Source: Persicaria tinctoria (Eukaryota; Streptophyta; Magnoliopsida; Caryophyllales; Polygonaceae). Taken from it: a DNA stretch of 64,000 nt. Under the pieces are notes generated by a model. It was not told the origin of the DNA, searched no databases, and worked only from the letters and a program-made list of their open reading frames with translations. The position numbers were made by a program, and so were the translations under genes. Below, in pieces: positions 40,880-56,279 of the stretch. Location: the NCBI GenBank assembly GCA_037127255.1, contig JBANSL010000001.1:31223501-31287500 (forward strand), given 5' to 3'. How positions within the stretch are numbered: position 1 is the stretch's first letter; every line of letters starts with the position of its first letter.

Positions 40880-43200
40880 AACAATTTAACCAAAAGAAAA
40901 CCCTAGGACAAGGAAAGCACAAACCCTATAGGGGCTAATGAGATGCCAAAATACGAAAACCTAGGATGAGAGAAGAACAAATTAACCTTATATGGGCTAA
41001 TGAGAAGCAAAAATATATGGGGTGACGGTTCTCCTCTAATATATGAATGGGTAGGAGAGTCATAGACGCTGTAATCAAAATCAAAACAGAGTCATAGATA
41101 CTGTAACCAAAGAAAAACCCTAGGTCGAGGGAGCACAGACCCTATAGAGGCTAATGAGAAGCCAAAATATAAGTGGTGACAGTTCTCCTCTAATATATGA
41201 ATGGGTAAGAGCCTAAGAGGGTCATAGATGATGTAAACCAAAATAAAATCAAAGTCATAGACACTGTCACCCCTATGAAAAAAAGGTCATAGACATTGTA
41301 ATCAAATGAAAACTCTAGGAAATGGGAAGCACAAACCCTATAGGGGCTAATAAAAAGTCAAAATACATGTGATGACAGTTCTTCTATAATTTCTAATTTC
41401 TAGTTTTCTATATTTTTTTAAAGTAGTGTCACCACAATTAAAAAAATAAAAAATGTAACTATTGTTGTCACTATAATAAAAATAAAGTCATAGATATTGT
41501 CACCACTGTAAAAACATGGTCATAGGCACTGTAATCAAAGAGAAATCATATGATAAGGGAAGCACAACCCCTATAGAGGCTAATGAGAAGCCAAAATAAA
41601 TGTGGTGACAGTTATCCTTTAATATATGAATGGGTAAGATGGTCATAGATGTTGTAAGCAAAGTAAAAATAGGGTCATAGACACTATAAGCAAAGGAAAA
41701 TCCTAGGATGAGGGAAGTATAAACCATATAGGGGCTAATGAGAAGCCAAAATACATGTGGTGACAATTCTCCTATAATATATGAATGGTTAAGAGGGTCA
41801 TAGACGCTATCAACAAAATAAAAATACGGTCATAGGCACTGTCACCACTATAAAAATAAGGTCATAGACACTGTAATCAAAAGGAAAACCCTATAGACGT
41901 TGTAACCAAAATAAAAATAGTTTTATAGACACTGTCACCACTATGAAAAAGGGGTCATACACACTGTAATCAAAGGAAAAGCCTAGGAAAAGGGAAGCAC
42001 AAACCATGTAGGGGCTAATGAGAAGTCGATATTCATGTGGTGACAATTCTCCTCTAATATATGAATGGGTAAGATGGACATAGACACTGTAATCACTGTT
42101 AAAATAGGGTAATAGACACTGTCACCAATATAAAAATAAGGTCATAGACATTGTGACCACTATAAAAATAGGTTCATAGACACTGTAATAAAGGGCCGGA
42201 AAAACCTAGAGCAAGGGAAAAGCACAAACCCTATGTGGGCTAATGAGAAGCCAAAATACATGTGGTGACGGTTCTTCTATAATATCTAGTGTCACCACAA
42301 TAAAAATAAAATAAAATGTAACTACTGTTGTAAACACTATAAAAAATAAAGTCATAGATATTGTCACCACTATAAAAACATGGTCATAGACACTGTAATC
42401 AAAGGGAAAACATATGACAAGGGAAGAACAAACCATATAGGGACTAATGAGAAGCCAAAATAAATGTGGTGATAGTTCTCCTCTAATACATGAATGGGTA
42501 AGAAGGTCATAGACACTATAATCAAAATATAGCCACTATCACCACTATAAAAACAAAATCATATGAAAAGGGAAGCACAAACCCTAAAGGGGTTAATGAG
42601 AAGCCAAAAGAACTTGTGATGTACAGTATGGTTCCTAAACCCTAAACCCTAAAACGTTAAGTGCAGTACGTCAAGAGATGATTGCTCTCACCAAATGGAA
42701 AACCCTAGGACAAGGTAAGCACAAACCCTAAAAGGGCTAATGAGAAGCCAAAAGATATTAGGTGGACAGTTCTCCTTCAATTATGAATGGGTAAGAGAGT
42801 CATAGACACTGTCATCACTATAAAAATAAGATCATATACACTATAATCAAAGGTCATAGACATTGTCACTCAAAATACATGTGGTTACAAGGTCATAGAC
42901 ATTGTCATCTCAATAAAAACAAGGTCATATACGCTGTAATAAAAATAAAACCCTAGGATAAACCCAATAGGGGGTAATGAGAAACCAAAATACACGTGGT
43001 GACAATTCTCCTCTAATATATGAATGGGTAGGAGGGTCATATACGATGTAACCAAAATAAAAATAGAGTCATATACATTGTCACCAAAATAAAAATATGA
43101 TCATAGACACCGTCACCACTATACCACTATAAAAACTAGGTCATTAACATTGTCACCAATATAAAAATTAGGCCATAAACATTGTCACCACTATACAAAC
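40880..43200 (+). repeat. Degenerate long tandem repeat array (about 12 units)
   Basis: About a dozen copies of a unit containing, in order, GGTCATAGACACTGTAATC, AAACCCTAGGACAAGGGAAG, CACAAACCCTATAGGGGCTA, ATGAGAAGCCAAAATACATG, TGGTGACAGTTCTCC and ATATGAATGGGTAAGAGGG. Spacing varies from about 60 to 250 bases because of internal deletions and inserted GTCACCACTATAAAAA modules. Copies are clearly diverged, so the array is older than the GGTGACA minisatellite. No coding function. Confidence 0.85.
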
Positions 43201-44362
43201 AGGACAATGTACAATGTACTTCCGTCTAGATGGATTTAGTTAATAGAATTTTAAGTTCATTCGATCCTAATACTATTAATTCTCCGACAATGGACTTGCA
43301 CAAAAAAAACCACCAATTCCGATTCAATCAAACGAAATCTTCAAAATCGAGCTTCTATACCATTCCAAAACACCTAAATTCCGTCTGGATGATTTTCAGT
43401 CACAAAATCTACATTTCATCGGATCTCTTTACTGTGATAAATCCACCAGATCTATAGAGCAAAAATCCTGGTGCAGATTTAATCAACATTTCAGTACAAC
43501 CAAACATTAAATTAGACAGACCACATGACTCAAAACTCAATTGAATTAATGTTTAGAACAAGAACATATAGTAGCACTACAGAAGCAGTAGTAGCAAACG
43601 AAAATCAAGTAGCAGCAGCAATAATTGGCCTCATTTGTAGCAGCAGCAACAATCGAAGAGATATAGAGAAGCAATTGGGGTCGTTTGGCACCCAAAATCA
43701 AGTTGCAGTAAACGAAAATGAAGTAGCACTACAGAAGTAGTAGCAGCAAACGAAAATCAAGTAGCAACAACAATAATTGGGCTCGTTTATAGCAGCAGCA
43801 GCAATCGAAGAGATATAGAGAAGCGATTGGGCTCGTTTGGCACCCAAAATCAATTTGCAGTAGCAGCAGTATCGGCGCCTTTCTCCCCAGCGCCTTTCTC
43901 CCCAGAGAGCCGATTCCATCAGAGCCGATTCCAGCAGTAGCAGCAGCATCAGCGCCTTCCTCCCCTCCGGAATCCGAGATGTTGGCGAAGCGGATGCCGA
44001 GGCGCCATGGAGGACGCGCTTGAGTTTGACCAATTCCACCACTCCGGAATCCCAGAATTGCTCGGTAGAACAGGCAATTGCCCTCGCTCTTTTCTCTTCC
44101 TACTTCCGGTGCACTAAGAAGTCGCAATTGATGGAGCGCGGCGGTCTCCTTGGTGAAGCCACAATGACATATCTGGACGGTGAAGCCATGACATCAAGCC
44201 TTCAAGGTCTCATGGAGAACGGGAGAACGAGGGTTGAGGGATGAGGGTTAGGAATAAATTAAAACGAGGGTATTATTTGTATTATGAAATATTTTTGGAC
44301 ATTTACTAGCAAAGGTAAAACCTTAGGACATTTTCTAAATAGGACAAATTTCTTCTATAAAA
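43201..44362 (+). other. Gene-like but unassigned right part of element B
   Basis: Includes two diverged copies of a segment with AGCAGCAGC/ATCGAAGAGATATAGAGAAG around 43600-43700 and 43770-43840. A GC-rich stretch (43860-44240) follows, containing a tandem GCGCCTTTCTCCCCA. It looks like exon or 5' UTR sequence captured from a gene, but I recognise no protein. Confidence 0.4.
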
Positions 44363-44493
44363 TATGGTAAATGTCAAAAAGTGAAATTTGTTTGCAAAAC
44401 TAACAGGTCAAGGTGACCTTCTATTATGTGTTAATGGATTTGGGAAGGGTTTTAAAAATTTTGAAATCTTTGGGTGGGATTTAAGGGATTAAG

Positions 44494-44547
<54 letters not shown>

Positions 44548-46020
44548 AATCTTCACAAAATCAAAATCACAGAAAGAGGGGGACAAGAGAGAGAGAAAAG
44601 TGGAGGAGGCGGTAAATTCCGTTGAGCAATCTGGCGACTACGAAGCATAGGCGGAGGCATCGACTGATAAGAGGTGGAGGCGACTTTCGGTGAGAAAAGA
44701 AAGTAATGGCGGCGACATAGAAGCGAAGGCGAAGGCGAAGGGATCCGACGAGAATCCGACTACCATTTTGAAACAAGTAAGCAAACCCTAATTAAATCCC
44801 AACAAAAATTGGTCTGCAATGTGTGATTTTCAAATGGGGCTTTCGATGTGAAACCCTAATGTAGTGAGAATTTTGGGTTGGAATTTCGGTGTTAAGCCAT
44901 AACTCCATCTGAAACTCTAACGCCATGAGAAAACTCCATCTGCTTCGTGTCATTTTGACTGCAGGTCACAAAGATGTGGAGCTAAGGAAGAAAGAAGAGA
45001 AGAATTTCGGTGAGAACAGTGAGCACGAAGGAAGAAAGAAGAGGCATCGAGAGAGGAGGAATCCGACGAATGAGAGATAAGTGGAGGTGAAGGGAGAAAG
45101 AAGAGGAGGTTGTTGTGTTGAGTATTTAGGTTGCTTGTTATGTGAATGTGCACTCTTTCACTTACTCATTTCCAGTTTATGTAAATGTTGTGGGACATTT
45201 ATGAGATTAATAATATTTGACAGGGCTTAGTCTTCCATTTGATGAAACATCGGTTTTATTGGCTAGACAACAATGGTTACTGGCCAGTAAGCGTAAATCG
45301 CATATATTCGGTGTGCACCTCAAGCAAGCAAAACGGACAACCACATATTGTAACTGAGGTACATATATGCAAAATAAAAAAAACCAACCTTCGACAACTA
45401 AAAGAATGTCGTCTATCCTAGCTATCCCTGAGGTGGGAAGTTCCTGAGGTAGACAAGATCTGGCAGTGGTTAGTCTTATATTGGCTAAGAGATCATGGTC
45501 ACTGGCTAGACATCATTAGTTACTGGCTAGTAAGCCTAGATCGGAACTTTTTTTTTTTTAAGCCAAGCGAAACCACTTCCCCTTTCCAATTTTGACACAT
45601 GTCACCCCCCCTCCCCCCACCCTTTTTGGCCGCCCGTGAAACTTGCTACCGGGTGAGCAATTTTTGCAAAACTAACCTTTTGCCACCCCCCCCCCCTCCC
45701 TCCCCCCACCCTTTTTGTTATATCCATGCAAATTGGCCAAAAAATAACTATCACAAAAAATCAACCATCATTGAAAAAAAATGTCATCGACAACTATCAG
45801 TAAAAAAACTACTACTAACAACTGTAACAAGAAAAAATCAAATGTCAAAAAAAATCAATTATCATTAGAAAAAATATCACAACCAATTGTCACTAGAAAA
45901 AACGACCAATTATCACCGAAAAAAATTGTCACTAATAATTGTTACCTGAAAAAACAACTATCACCAGAAAAAATATCACCAATCACTGTCACTAGAAAAA
46001 AAAAAGTTCACCAACAACCA
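44363..46020. other. Probable further TIR element (D) with simple repeats, no gene recognised
   Basis: Begins with TATGGTAAATGTCAAAAAG, again similar to the ends of elements A and B. Contains GGTCAAGGTGACC, the GA microsatellite, and purine-rich GC blocks (44580-44760, 44970-45110). It also has a diverged direct repeat of about 45 bp (TTGGCTAGACAACAATGG at 45259, matching CTGGCTAGACATCATTAG at 45502) and C-rich tracts near 45604 and 45687. From 45730 to 46020 there are many AACTATCACNNGAAAAAA/AACTGTCAC modules, an A-rich minisatellite of about 20-30 bp period. The sequence right of the hAT insert (46973-47110) has TTGACCGATCATAGTCAAAA, resembling TTGACCGGTCAATGGTCAAA of element A's right arm. 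Confidence 0.4.
44498..44544. repeat. (GA)n microsatellite
   Basis: A perfect run of 23 GA repeats. Confidence 0.97.
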
Positions 46021-46028
46021 CTAAACTG

Positions 46029-46964
46029 TAGGGTTGCTCAACGGGCCAGGCCCGAACCGAATCGGCCCGACCCGTTTGGGTCGGGCCGGAGCCGACGTCC
46101 GATTTTTGGGGAGGGGTGGCCCAAAGCCCGAACCGAAGACCGAATATTCGGTTACGGTTTTTTCGGTTTTTGGCCTGGAAGAACCAAAAAAACCGAATTG
46201 AAGTAGATTTCTAAATGTCTAAATTTCTCAATTTAATCTCTTTTGATGCTTCTCTAAAAGACTAAAAATATAAACCTTAAATATCTCATAACTTACAAAT
46301 TCAAGTAGATTTCTAAAAGCCTAAATTTCTCATAAATCCTAAATTTCTAAAAGCCTCACAACAATCACAAATTGATTTAAAAATATGAAATTAAAACTAT
46401 ATTAGAACAAACTATTGATAATAGAAGTAGATTAACACAAAGAAAATGTGAAATTTTGCCAAAAAAAAAAATCGAAGCATATATTGTTCACTACTACTGT
46501 CGGCTTTCTTGTGGTGTAGCCTGTGAGGCGACTGCGAGAGGCGTCTGCGGGAGAGGGTGGAAAGGCGACGCCGACCGCCGGTAGGGGCTGCAAGAGAGGG
46601 AGGTTGGAGGTAACGCTTGGAGTTTGAGCGACTGAGCGAGGACTCGAAGAGCAACACGTCTCGCTCACTATGGGCTGAAGTTTGAAATTTGAAAGAGAAA
46701 GAAATTAAAGGGACTCACGGGACACGGGGTAAAGCAGCAGAAAAGGAAACTACTAAACTAGGGTTTTTTTTTAATATATAAAAAACGGTTTTTTCAGGCC
46801 GAAACCGAAAATTTCGGTTCGGTTACGGTTATCGGCCCGAAACCGAAATTCAGATTTTCAAGGACCGAAGCCCAAACCGTTACATACCGGGTAGGCCCGA
46901 AACCAAGATTTTCGGTTCGGTTATGTGTCATTTTTTGGGCCGGGCCACAAATCGAGCAACCCTA
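46029..46964. mobile_element. Non-autonomous hAT-type element
   Basis: The ends are TAGGGTTGCTC (left) and GAGCAACCCTA (right), perfect 11-bp inverted repeats of the hAT type. They continue as imperfect repeats rich in CGGGCC and ACCGAA. Flanking octamers CTAAACTG and CCAAAGTG match at six of eight positions, as expected for an aged 8-bp target duplication. The interior has no transposase; multiple CGGTTCGGTTACGGTT motifs lie near both ends. Confidence 0.75.
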
Positions 46965-46972
46965 CCAAAGTG

Positions 46973-48130
46973 GATGTTGACCAGTATGATTAGTGTTGAC
47001 CGATCATAGTCAAAACTAAGAAATGGTAAAGGGGAAAATGGGGAAGTGTGGGAAAAGGAAGAAAGAGTTCAAATGTCAACTATAAACGGCACTCAATTTA
47101 TTTAAAAAATAAAGAATTTGGTTAAATGTCAATTTTCATATAAATTTTTTCTAAATGTCCACTCTAATCTTCCTTTTTGCTAAATGTTCAATTTTTTTTT
47201 TCAAAATACGAAGTTTACTCCTACATTAATTAAATTAAACCCCTCCCCGTCTATCCTCCGAGCTCCGACCTCCCTAGCTCTGAACGGAAGAACAAACCCT
47301 ATAATACAGAGATGTAGAAAGGCTCTGAAGATGGAGTAATTCATCTCCTTTTGAATGTATGAGAGGGCGACGACCATGAGAACCACCTTAATCATTGCCA
47401 AATGCTTCACCATCCCCTTCATGAACTCCGCCAGCCATCCCCAATCCGTACCTCTTGCTTAATTTCAATATTGAATTCAATTGATGGATTGGTGTATTAG
47501 TACGTTGTGGACCTATTGTGGAATAAATATGATACCTACCTTTTTATCTCTTCTAGGGCTACCTTTAATTTGGTTTGGGATTTGATTTCATCCTATTAAA
47601 TACATATCCAGGTATTGGAGAAGATCCATTTTTCGGAATTGGAATTGGAACTCAAACTGGACAGTTGAAATTGTTGATTTGCGGTTGAAATTGTCCACTC
47701 TAATCGGAATCGGAAAAGTTTGAACTATCGTTTTTGGTTTTGTCGTAAACTATGACAAGCTCTTTGTTTTTGGTAGCCAACTATCGCGAATCAGTTGAAG
47801 TTACTTATTCCTGTCGAGCTATGCCATGCCTCAGGCCATGTAATGAGCAACGTTTCACTCGCAGCAGTGGCTGTCTCATTCACCCACACTCTCAAAAGAA
47901 GTGGGCGGGTTATTGGGATTGCGAGGCGGAAAGGATGACATAGAGAGCTTGTCAGGCAGAGACCATATCAACCATCAAGCAATTAGCGGGCGGGTTATTG
48001 GAATTGATCTACTTGTCAATTACTTTAATGTTTTGAATTCTGATAAAAGTTGGGATGCAATTAGTTAAGTGCCTTTCTCACAATCTCATAGACTCATATC
48101 AACCATCAAGCAAGATCTGCCTTCACAACT
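46973..48130. other. Unassigned DNA with another 'TAAATGTCC' terminus
   Basis: At 47114-47200 the sequence TTTGGTTAAATGTCAATTTT followed by CTAAATGTCC and GCTAAATGTTC looks like the left end of one more member of the A/B/D family, cut off to the right by the Ty3-gypsy insertion. At 47980-48110 the phrases ATATCAACCATCAAGCAA and GGGCGGGTTATTGG occur twice. No gene recognised. Confidence 0.4.
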
Positions 48131-48298
48131 TGTGTGTTAGGCTTGGGCCAGTATGGGTTAGAATGGATATAAATGTAAAGATAGGCTTGTAACCGGGCAT
48201 CACATTCATAATACATACATACAAATATATCTGGAGCTTCCCTTTCACTCTCACCTTACTCTCTCTCGTTCCAACTAACTACTAAGGATCTAACACAT

Positions 48299-48310
48299 TG
48301 GTATCAGAGC
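48299..48310 (+). promoter_or_regulatory. Primer binding site of the Ty3-gypsy element
   Basis: TGGTATCAGAGC, complementary to the initiator Met tRNA 3' end. It lies just after the LTR end and marks the start of the internal region. Confidence 0.85.
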
Positions 48311-48327
48311 TCTGGTCGTTCCCTTCC

Positions 48328-51240
48328 ATGGCGGACTTCACACGTTTCAAAGCATTAGAAAAGGTCGAATTGCAACTCCAACACCTGCAGCAATTCACGA
48401 CGGCAACACAAGCCCAGTTGTGTGAAACGATTCGTCGTCAAGATGACCAATAGAAATCAATTGAGGAATTGACGACAACTAAACGGAGATGCATTCCAAC
48501 ATAGAGACGAGGATGGACCAACTGCAAGCTGCGACGGAGCTGAGTTTTGCAAAGATGGCAGAGCAAATTCAGATTCAGACGGAGCAAAGTTTCGCAAGAT
48601 TAATGTAGGTCTTCAAGAATCAACGTCCACGAGGATCTCTGGCGATGAATGTTGACCAGCAAGAAAGACCGTCGATGACCAACACAAGAGAGGATCAAGG
48701 CATCTAGAAGATTCCACCTCTACAGAATGACAATTACGCAGGAGCTTCGTGGTCGGTCAATCGCTCACCAAAGATTGATTTTCCTTCGTTCGATGGCCGA
48801 AAACCAAGGATCTGGGTTTGGAAACGTGAAAAGTATTTCACGATTTTCAGTATTCCGAAAAATCAAAAGGTAGAACATACAACGATGTATATGCAAGATC
48901 GAGCGAATAATTGGATTCAAGGTTACTTGTTGCAGAGGAAAGGAGTTCGTTGGGGAGAAATGAGTGAGGCTTTGTGCAGTTGATTTGGGGAAAAGCAAGG
49001 ACTTGATATTGTGCAAGAATTCAATAAATTGTCTCAGAATGATGCATTGGAAGATTATAATGAGCAATTCGAAGAACTCCATGCTGAGATGTTGACTTAC
49101 AACCCACATTTGCTTGAGATTTACTTCATGTCCAGCTACATCAGCGACCTCAAACCAAAAATCAAGTCTTTAGTAAAGTTAGGGAGACCAAGAGATCTGG
49201 CAGAGGCACTAGTACTGGCAAGATTGCACAATGATGCATTGGAAGATTGTGGAACTGGCAAGATTGTGGAAGAATTCAATAAATTGTCTCAGAATGATGC
49301 ATTGGAAGATTATAATGAGCAATTCGAAGAACTCTGCGCTAAGATGTTGACTTACAACCCGCATTTGCTTGAGATTTACTTCATCTTCAGCTACATCAGC
49401 AACCTCAAACCAAAAATCATGTCTCTAGTAAAGTTAGGGAGACCGAGAGATCTGGCGGAGGCACTGGAACTGGCAAGATTGCACAATGATGATGTATCAA
49501 CTATCATGAAAGCGAGCAAGAGTTCTTGGAAAGGTAGTTCCACAGGCTCGAGTGGGCAAGGCAGTCCAAGATTAGGATCCTCGAATTCTAAGGTTGTGGA
49601 GTCTTATAGAGGGGGTGACACAATAGGCAATGAAATCAAGAGAACGTCATGGTTGTGCTATAGGTGTGGCGACAAGTATTTTGTTGGCCACAAATGTAAG
49701 GTGTCGTCTATGAAGTTCATTGCAGCCAAAGAGGAAGAAAGTGGTGATATTAGTCAATTGGATGAGCAAGTAGAAGCAGAAGAGAGCTTGCAGGAATGCT
49801 TCATTCGTGTCATGTCAGGTAATGGACCTGACACCTCAATCTTGGTTAAGGGATATGTTGGGAAATGATTGGTCAATATCTTGATTGACAGTGGGAGCAC
49901 TCATAGTTTGTGGATCCCCAATTAGCTAAGGAAGCGGGATTTAAACTGCAACATTCAAATTTGATGGTCGTGTAAGGAATCAATAAGGAAAAACTCTTTT
50001 GTAGACATGAGTGTAAAGAGTTTAAATGGTCTATGCAAGGTGGGGATAATGTGTTTGACATTAGAGCCCTACGAACCGGTGAATTTGAATTGCTATTAGG
50101 CATCAATTGGATGAAGAAATATAGCCCTGTAGAGTTTGATTACAAGAAGATTCGGATTGCTTTTTTTAAAGATGGGAAGAAGATGCAACTGCAAGGCAAT
50201 GTTGCCAATAGGGAGGAGGCTTCAGTTAAGCACATTTTAGCCAAGGAGTTGTGTGCATTGATGAATTCCCATGATCATGACTGTCTGATTCAGGTAGCTC
50301 AGGTTTTTCACTTGAAAGCTTCAGAGGGTGCTACACTTCCAGAGGTGCAGAAGGTATTGTCTAGTTTTGATGATGTGTTTGCAGTGCCCACACAATTACC
50401 ACTAGAGAGGGGGTTCGAGCACAGTATACCATTGCAGTAAGGTGGTCAACCGGTGTGTTCAAGGCCATACAGATATCCCTTTTGACAAAAGGACGAGATT
50501 GAGAACCAAGTGAAGGAAATGTTGAATGCTGGGTTAATTAGGCCAAGCCAAAGTCCATTTGCGTCTCCCACACTGCTAGTTAAAAAGACAGACGGGACAT
50601 GGAGATTCTGTATAGATTAAAGATGGGTAAACGATATTACAATCAAGGATAAGTTTCCAATTCCAAAGATTGAGGAGTTGCTGGATGAATTGAAAGGGGC
50701 AACGGTGTTCTCAAAACTTGATCTCAGGGCTAGTTACGATCAAGTTATAGTTAAGGAGGAACACATACATAAGAAAGCCTTTATAACCCACAATGGTCAC
50801 TTTGAATTCAATGTAATGCCATTTGGGTTGACCAATGCATCTGCCACCTTTCAAGCTAGCCTTGTTGAACCGAGTTTTTGCTAGGTATTTGAGGAAGTTT
50901 GTGTTGGTATTCTTTGCTGATATCTTGATTTATGGCAGGGACAGTCATTAGCACGTACGTCATTTGGAAGTGGTCTTTCAATCCTTGAGGAAGCACCAAC
51001 TGTTTGCAAAGATGTCTAAGTCTAGCTTTGCAGTGCCCCGGATTGAGTATCTTGGTCACATCATTTCTAGTGACGACGTAACTATACATTTCTAGTGACG
51101 ACGTAGCTACAGACAAAGCCAAGACTGAGGCAATTGCTAGCTGGCCAAGCCCGGTAAATGTTAAAGAATTGAGAAGTTTTCTTGGGTTAGCCGGGTATTA
51201 CAGAAGATTCATTAGGAACTTTGGGGTCATTTGCAGGCCT
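48328..51240 (+). pseudogene. Ty3-gypsy gag-pol remnant
   Basis: gag starts with an ATG at 48328 (MADFTRFKALEKVE) but stops after about 40 codons. gag similarity resumes with IDFPSFDGRKPRIWV and runs through an uninterrupted stretch (49011-49868). That stretch holds a tandem 255-bp duplication and a CCHC-like knuckle CYRCGDKYFVGHKC (in the order C-x2-C-x4-G-H-x4-C with spacing slightly enlarged). Protease is marked by LIDSGSTHSF just after a stop. Reverse transcriptase begins [16 protein letters not shown] and includes [13 protein letters not shown] and [13 protein letters not shown]. The catalytic motif reads FFADILIYG where FxDDIL is expected. Several stops and a 25-bp tandem duplication (51062-51111) break the frame. 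Non-functional. Confidence 0.82.
49011..49520 (+). repeat. In-frame tandem duplication in gag, 2 x 255 bp
   Basis: The block beginning EEFNKLSQNDALEDYNEQFE occurs twice, offset by exactly 255 bases (85 codons), with a handful of substitutions. Both copies are in the same frame, so the gag protein was lengthened by 85 residues. The duplicated block is the helical capsid-like part that ends in LVKLGRPRDLAEAL. Confidence 0.9.
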
Positions 51241-51247
51241 TTGAATA

Positions 51248-51410
51248 AGGGTGGGTGCGGGACGAGTCGTCCTGCATCCCGCAACCTACGTAATTTTTGC
51301 GGGACTTGACAGAACCGGGACGGAACGTGTCTTGTCCCTCAAATAAAAAAATTAATATTATAAAAAAATCAAAATTTCATGTATATATTGCGATTCTCAA
51401 AGATGTAAAA
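51248..51410. other. Possible terminus of another TIR element
   Basis: GGGTGGGTGCGGGACGAGTC, then CCTGCATCCCGC, GCGGGACTTGACAG and CCGGGACGGAACG. This resembles the C/G-rich subterminal wording of plant hAT-type elements. No second end was found because the TA tract and the next element follow. Confidence 0.3.
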
Positions 51411-51453
51411 TATATACATATATATATGTATATATATATATATGTATATATAT

Positions 51454-51521
<68 letters not shown>

Positions 51522-51568
51522 GTATATATGTATATTATGTATATTATGTATATAATATACATATATAC

Positions 51569-51601
<33 letters not shown>

Positions 51602-51659
51602 CATATATATATGTGTATATATATATATATATGTATATACATATATATATATATATACA
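51411..51659. repeat. Imperfect (TA)n/(TATG)n microsatellite
   Basis: Mixed ATAT, GTATG and ACATAC repeats over about 250 bp, with runs of pure TA. It ends directly at the left terminus of the next transposon. Open Ile-Tyr frames on both strands here are artefacts. Confidence 0.95.
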
Positions 51660-55901
<4,242 letters not shown>

Positions 55902-56279
55902 TGGGTTCGGGTGCAAAGGTCACCAAAAGTGAGAAGGAAAGAAGCAATTTGATTGGTCCACGTGTGCAAAATTGAATTAAAATTAACATACACGCGGCTT
56001 CCCAATTACTTCCCCAGTTAATTAGTGACACCCACCCAAATTAACTAGTAACACCCCAACTCTCATGCACACACTAATTAATTGCGCGCGCCAACTAACT
56101 AATCAATTAGAAATTGTACGTACATGTAAAAGTGTTCACTTCAACTTTTAAAAATCATTTTTTGACATTTTCACTTGTTAAAAAAATATAAAAAATATAT
56201 ATTTGGGTGTAATTTAATTTTATCCACACATAGACACCCACTTTGTATATGTTTTGTTGAAAAAAAATTTCACAAGAAG

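Larger units (their letters stand above)
39285..44362. mobile_element. Putative TIR transposon B carrying an EndoU gene fragment and a long repeat array
   Basis: The left part (TTTTTTGGGTGATTG, then AGAGTGTCCAC) and right part (TTTGGACATTTACTAGC, TTAGGACATTTTC) have the same style of ends as element A. The interior has a GC-rich gene-like block, a ribonuclease gene fragment (39870-40505), a 2.3-kb degenerate repeat array (40880-43200) and a second gene-like GC-rich block (43900-44240). Boundaries are approximate. No transposase was recognised, so it would be non-autonomous. Confidence 0.4.
48131..51247 (+). mobile_element. Degenerate, 3'-truncated Ty3-gypsy retrotransposon
   Basis: The LTR end (...GGATCTAACA) is followed by a primer binding site at 48299-48310, then gag, protease and reverse transcriptase on the plus strand. 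The element stops near 51247 after the reverse transcriptase (RPLNK), where a different repeat begins. RNase H, integrase and the 3' LTR are absent. The left LTR boundary near 48131 (TGTGTTAGGC) is a guess. Confidence 0.75.
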
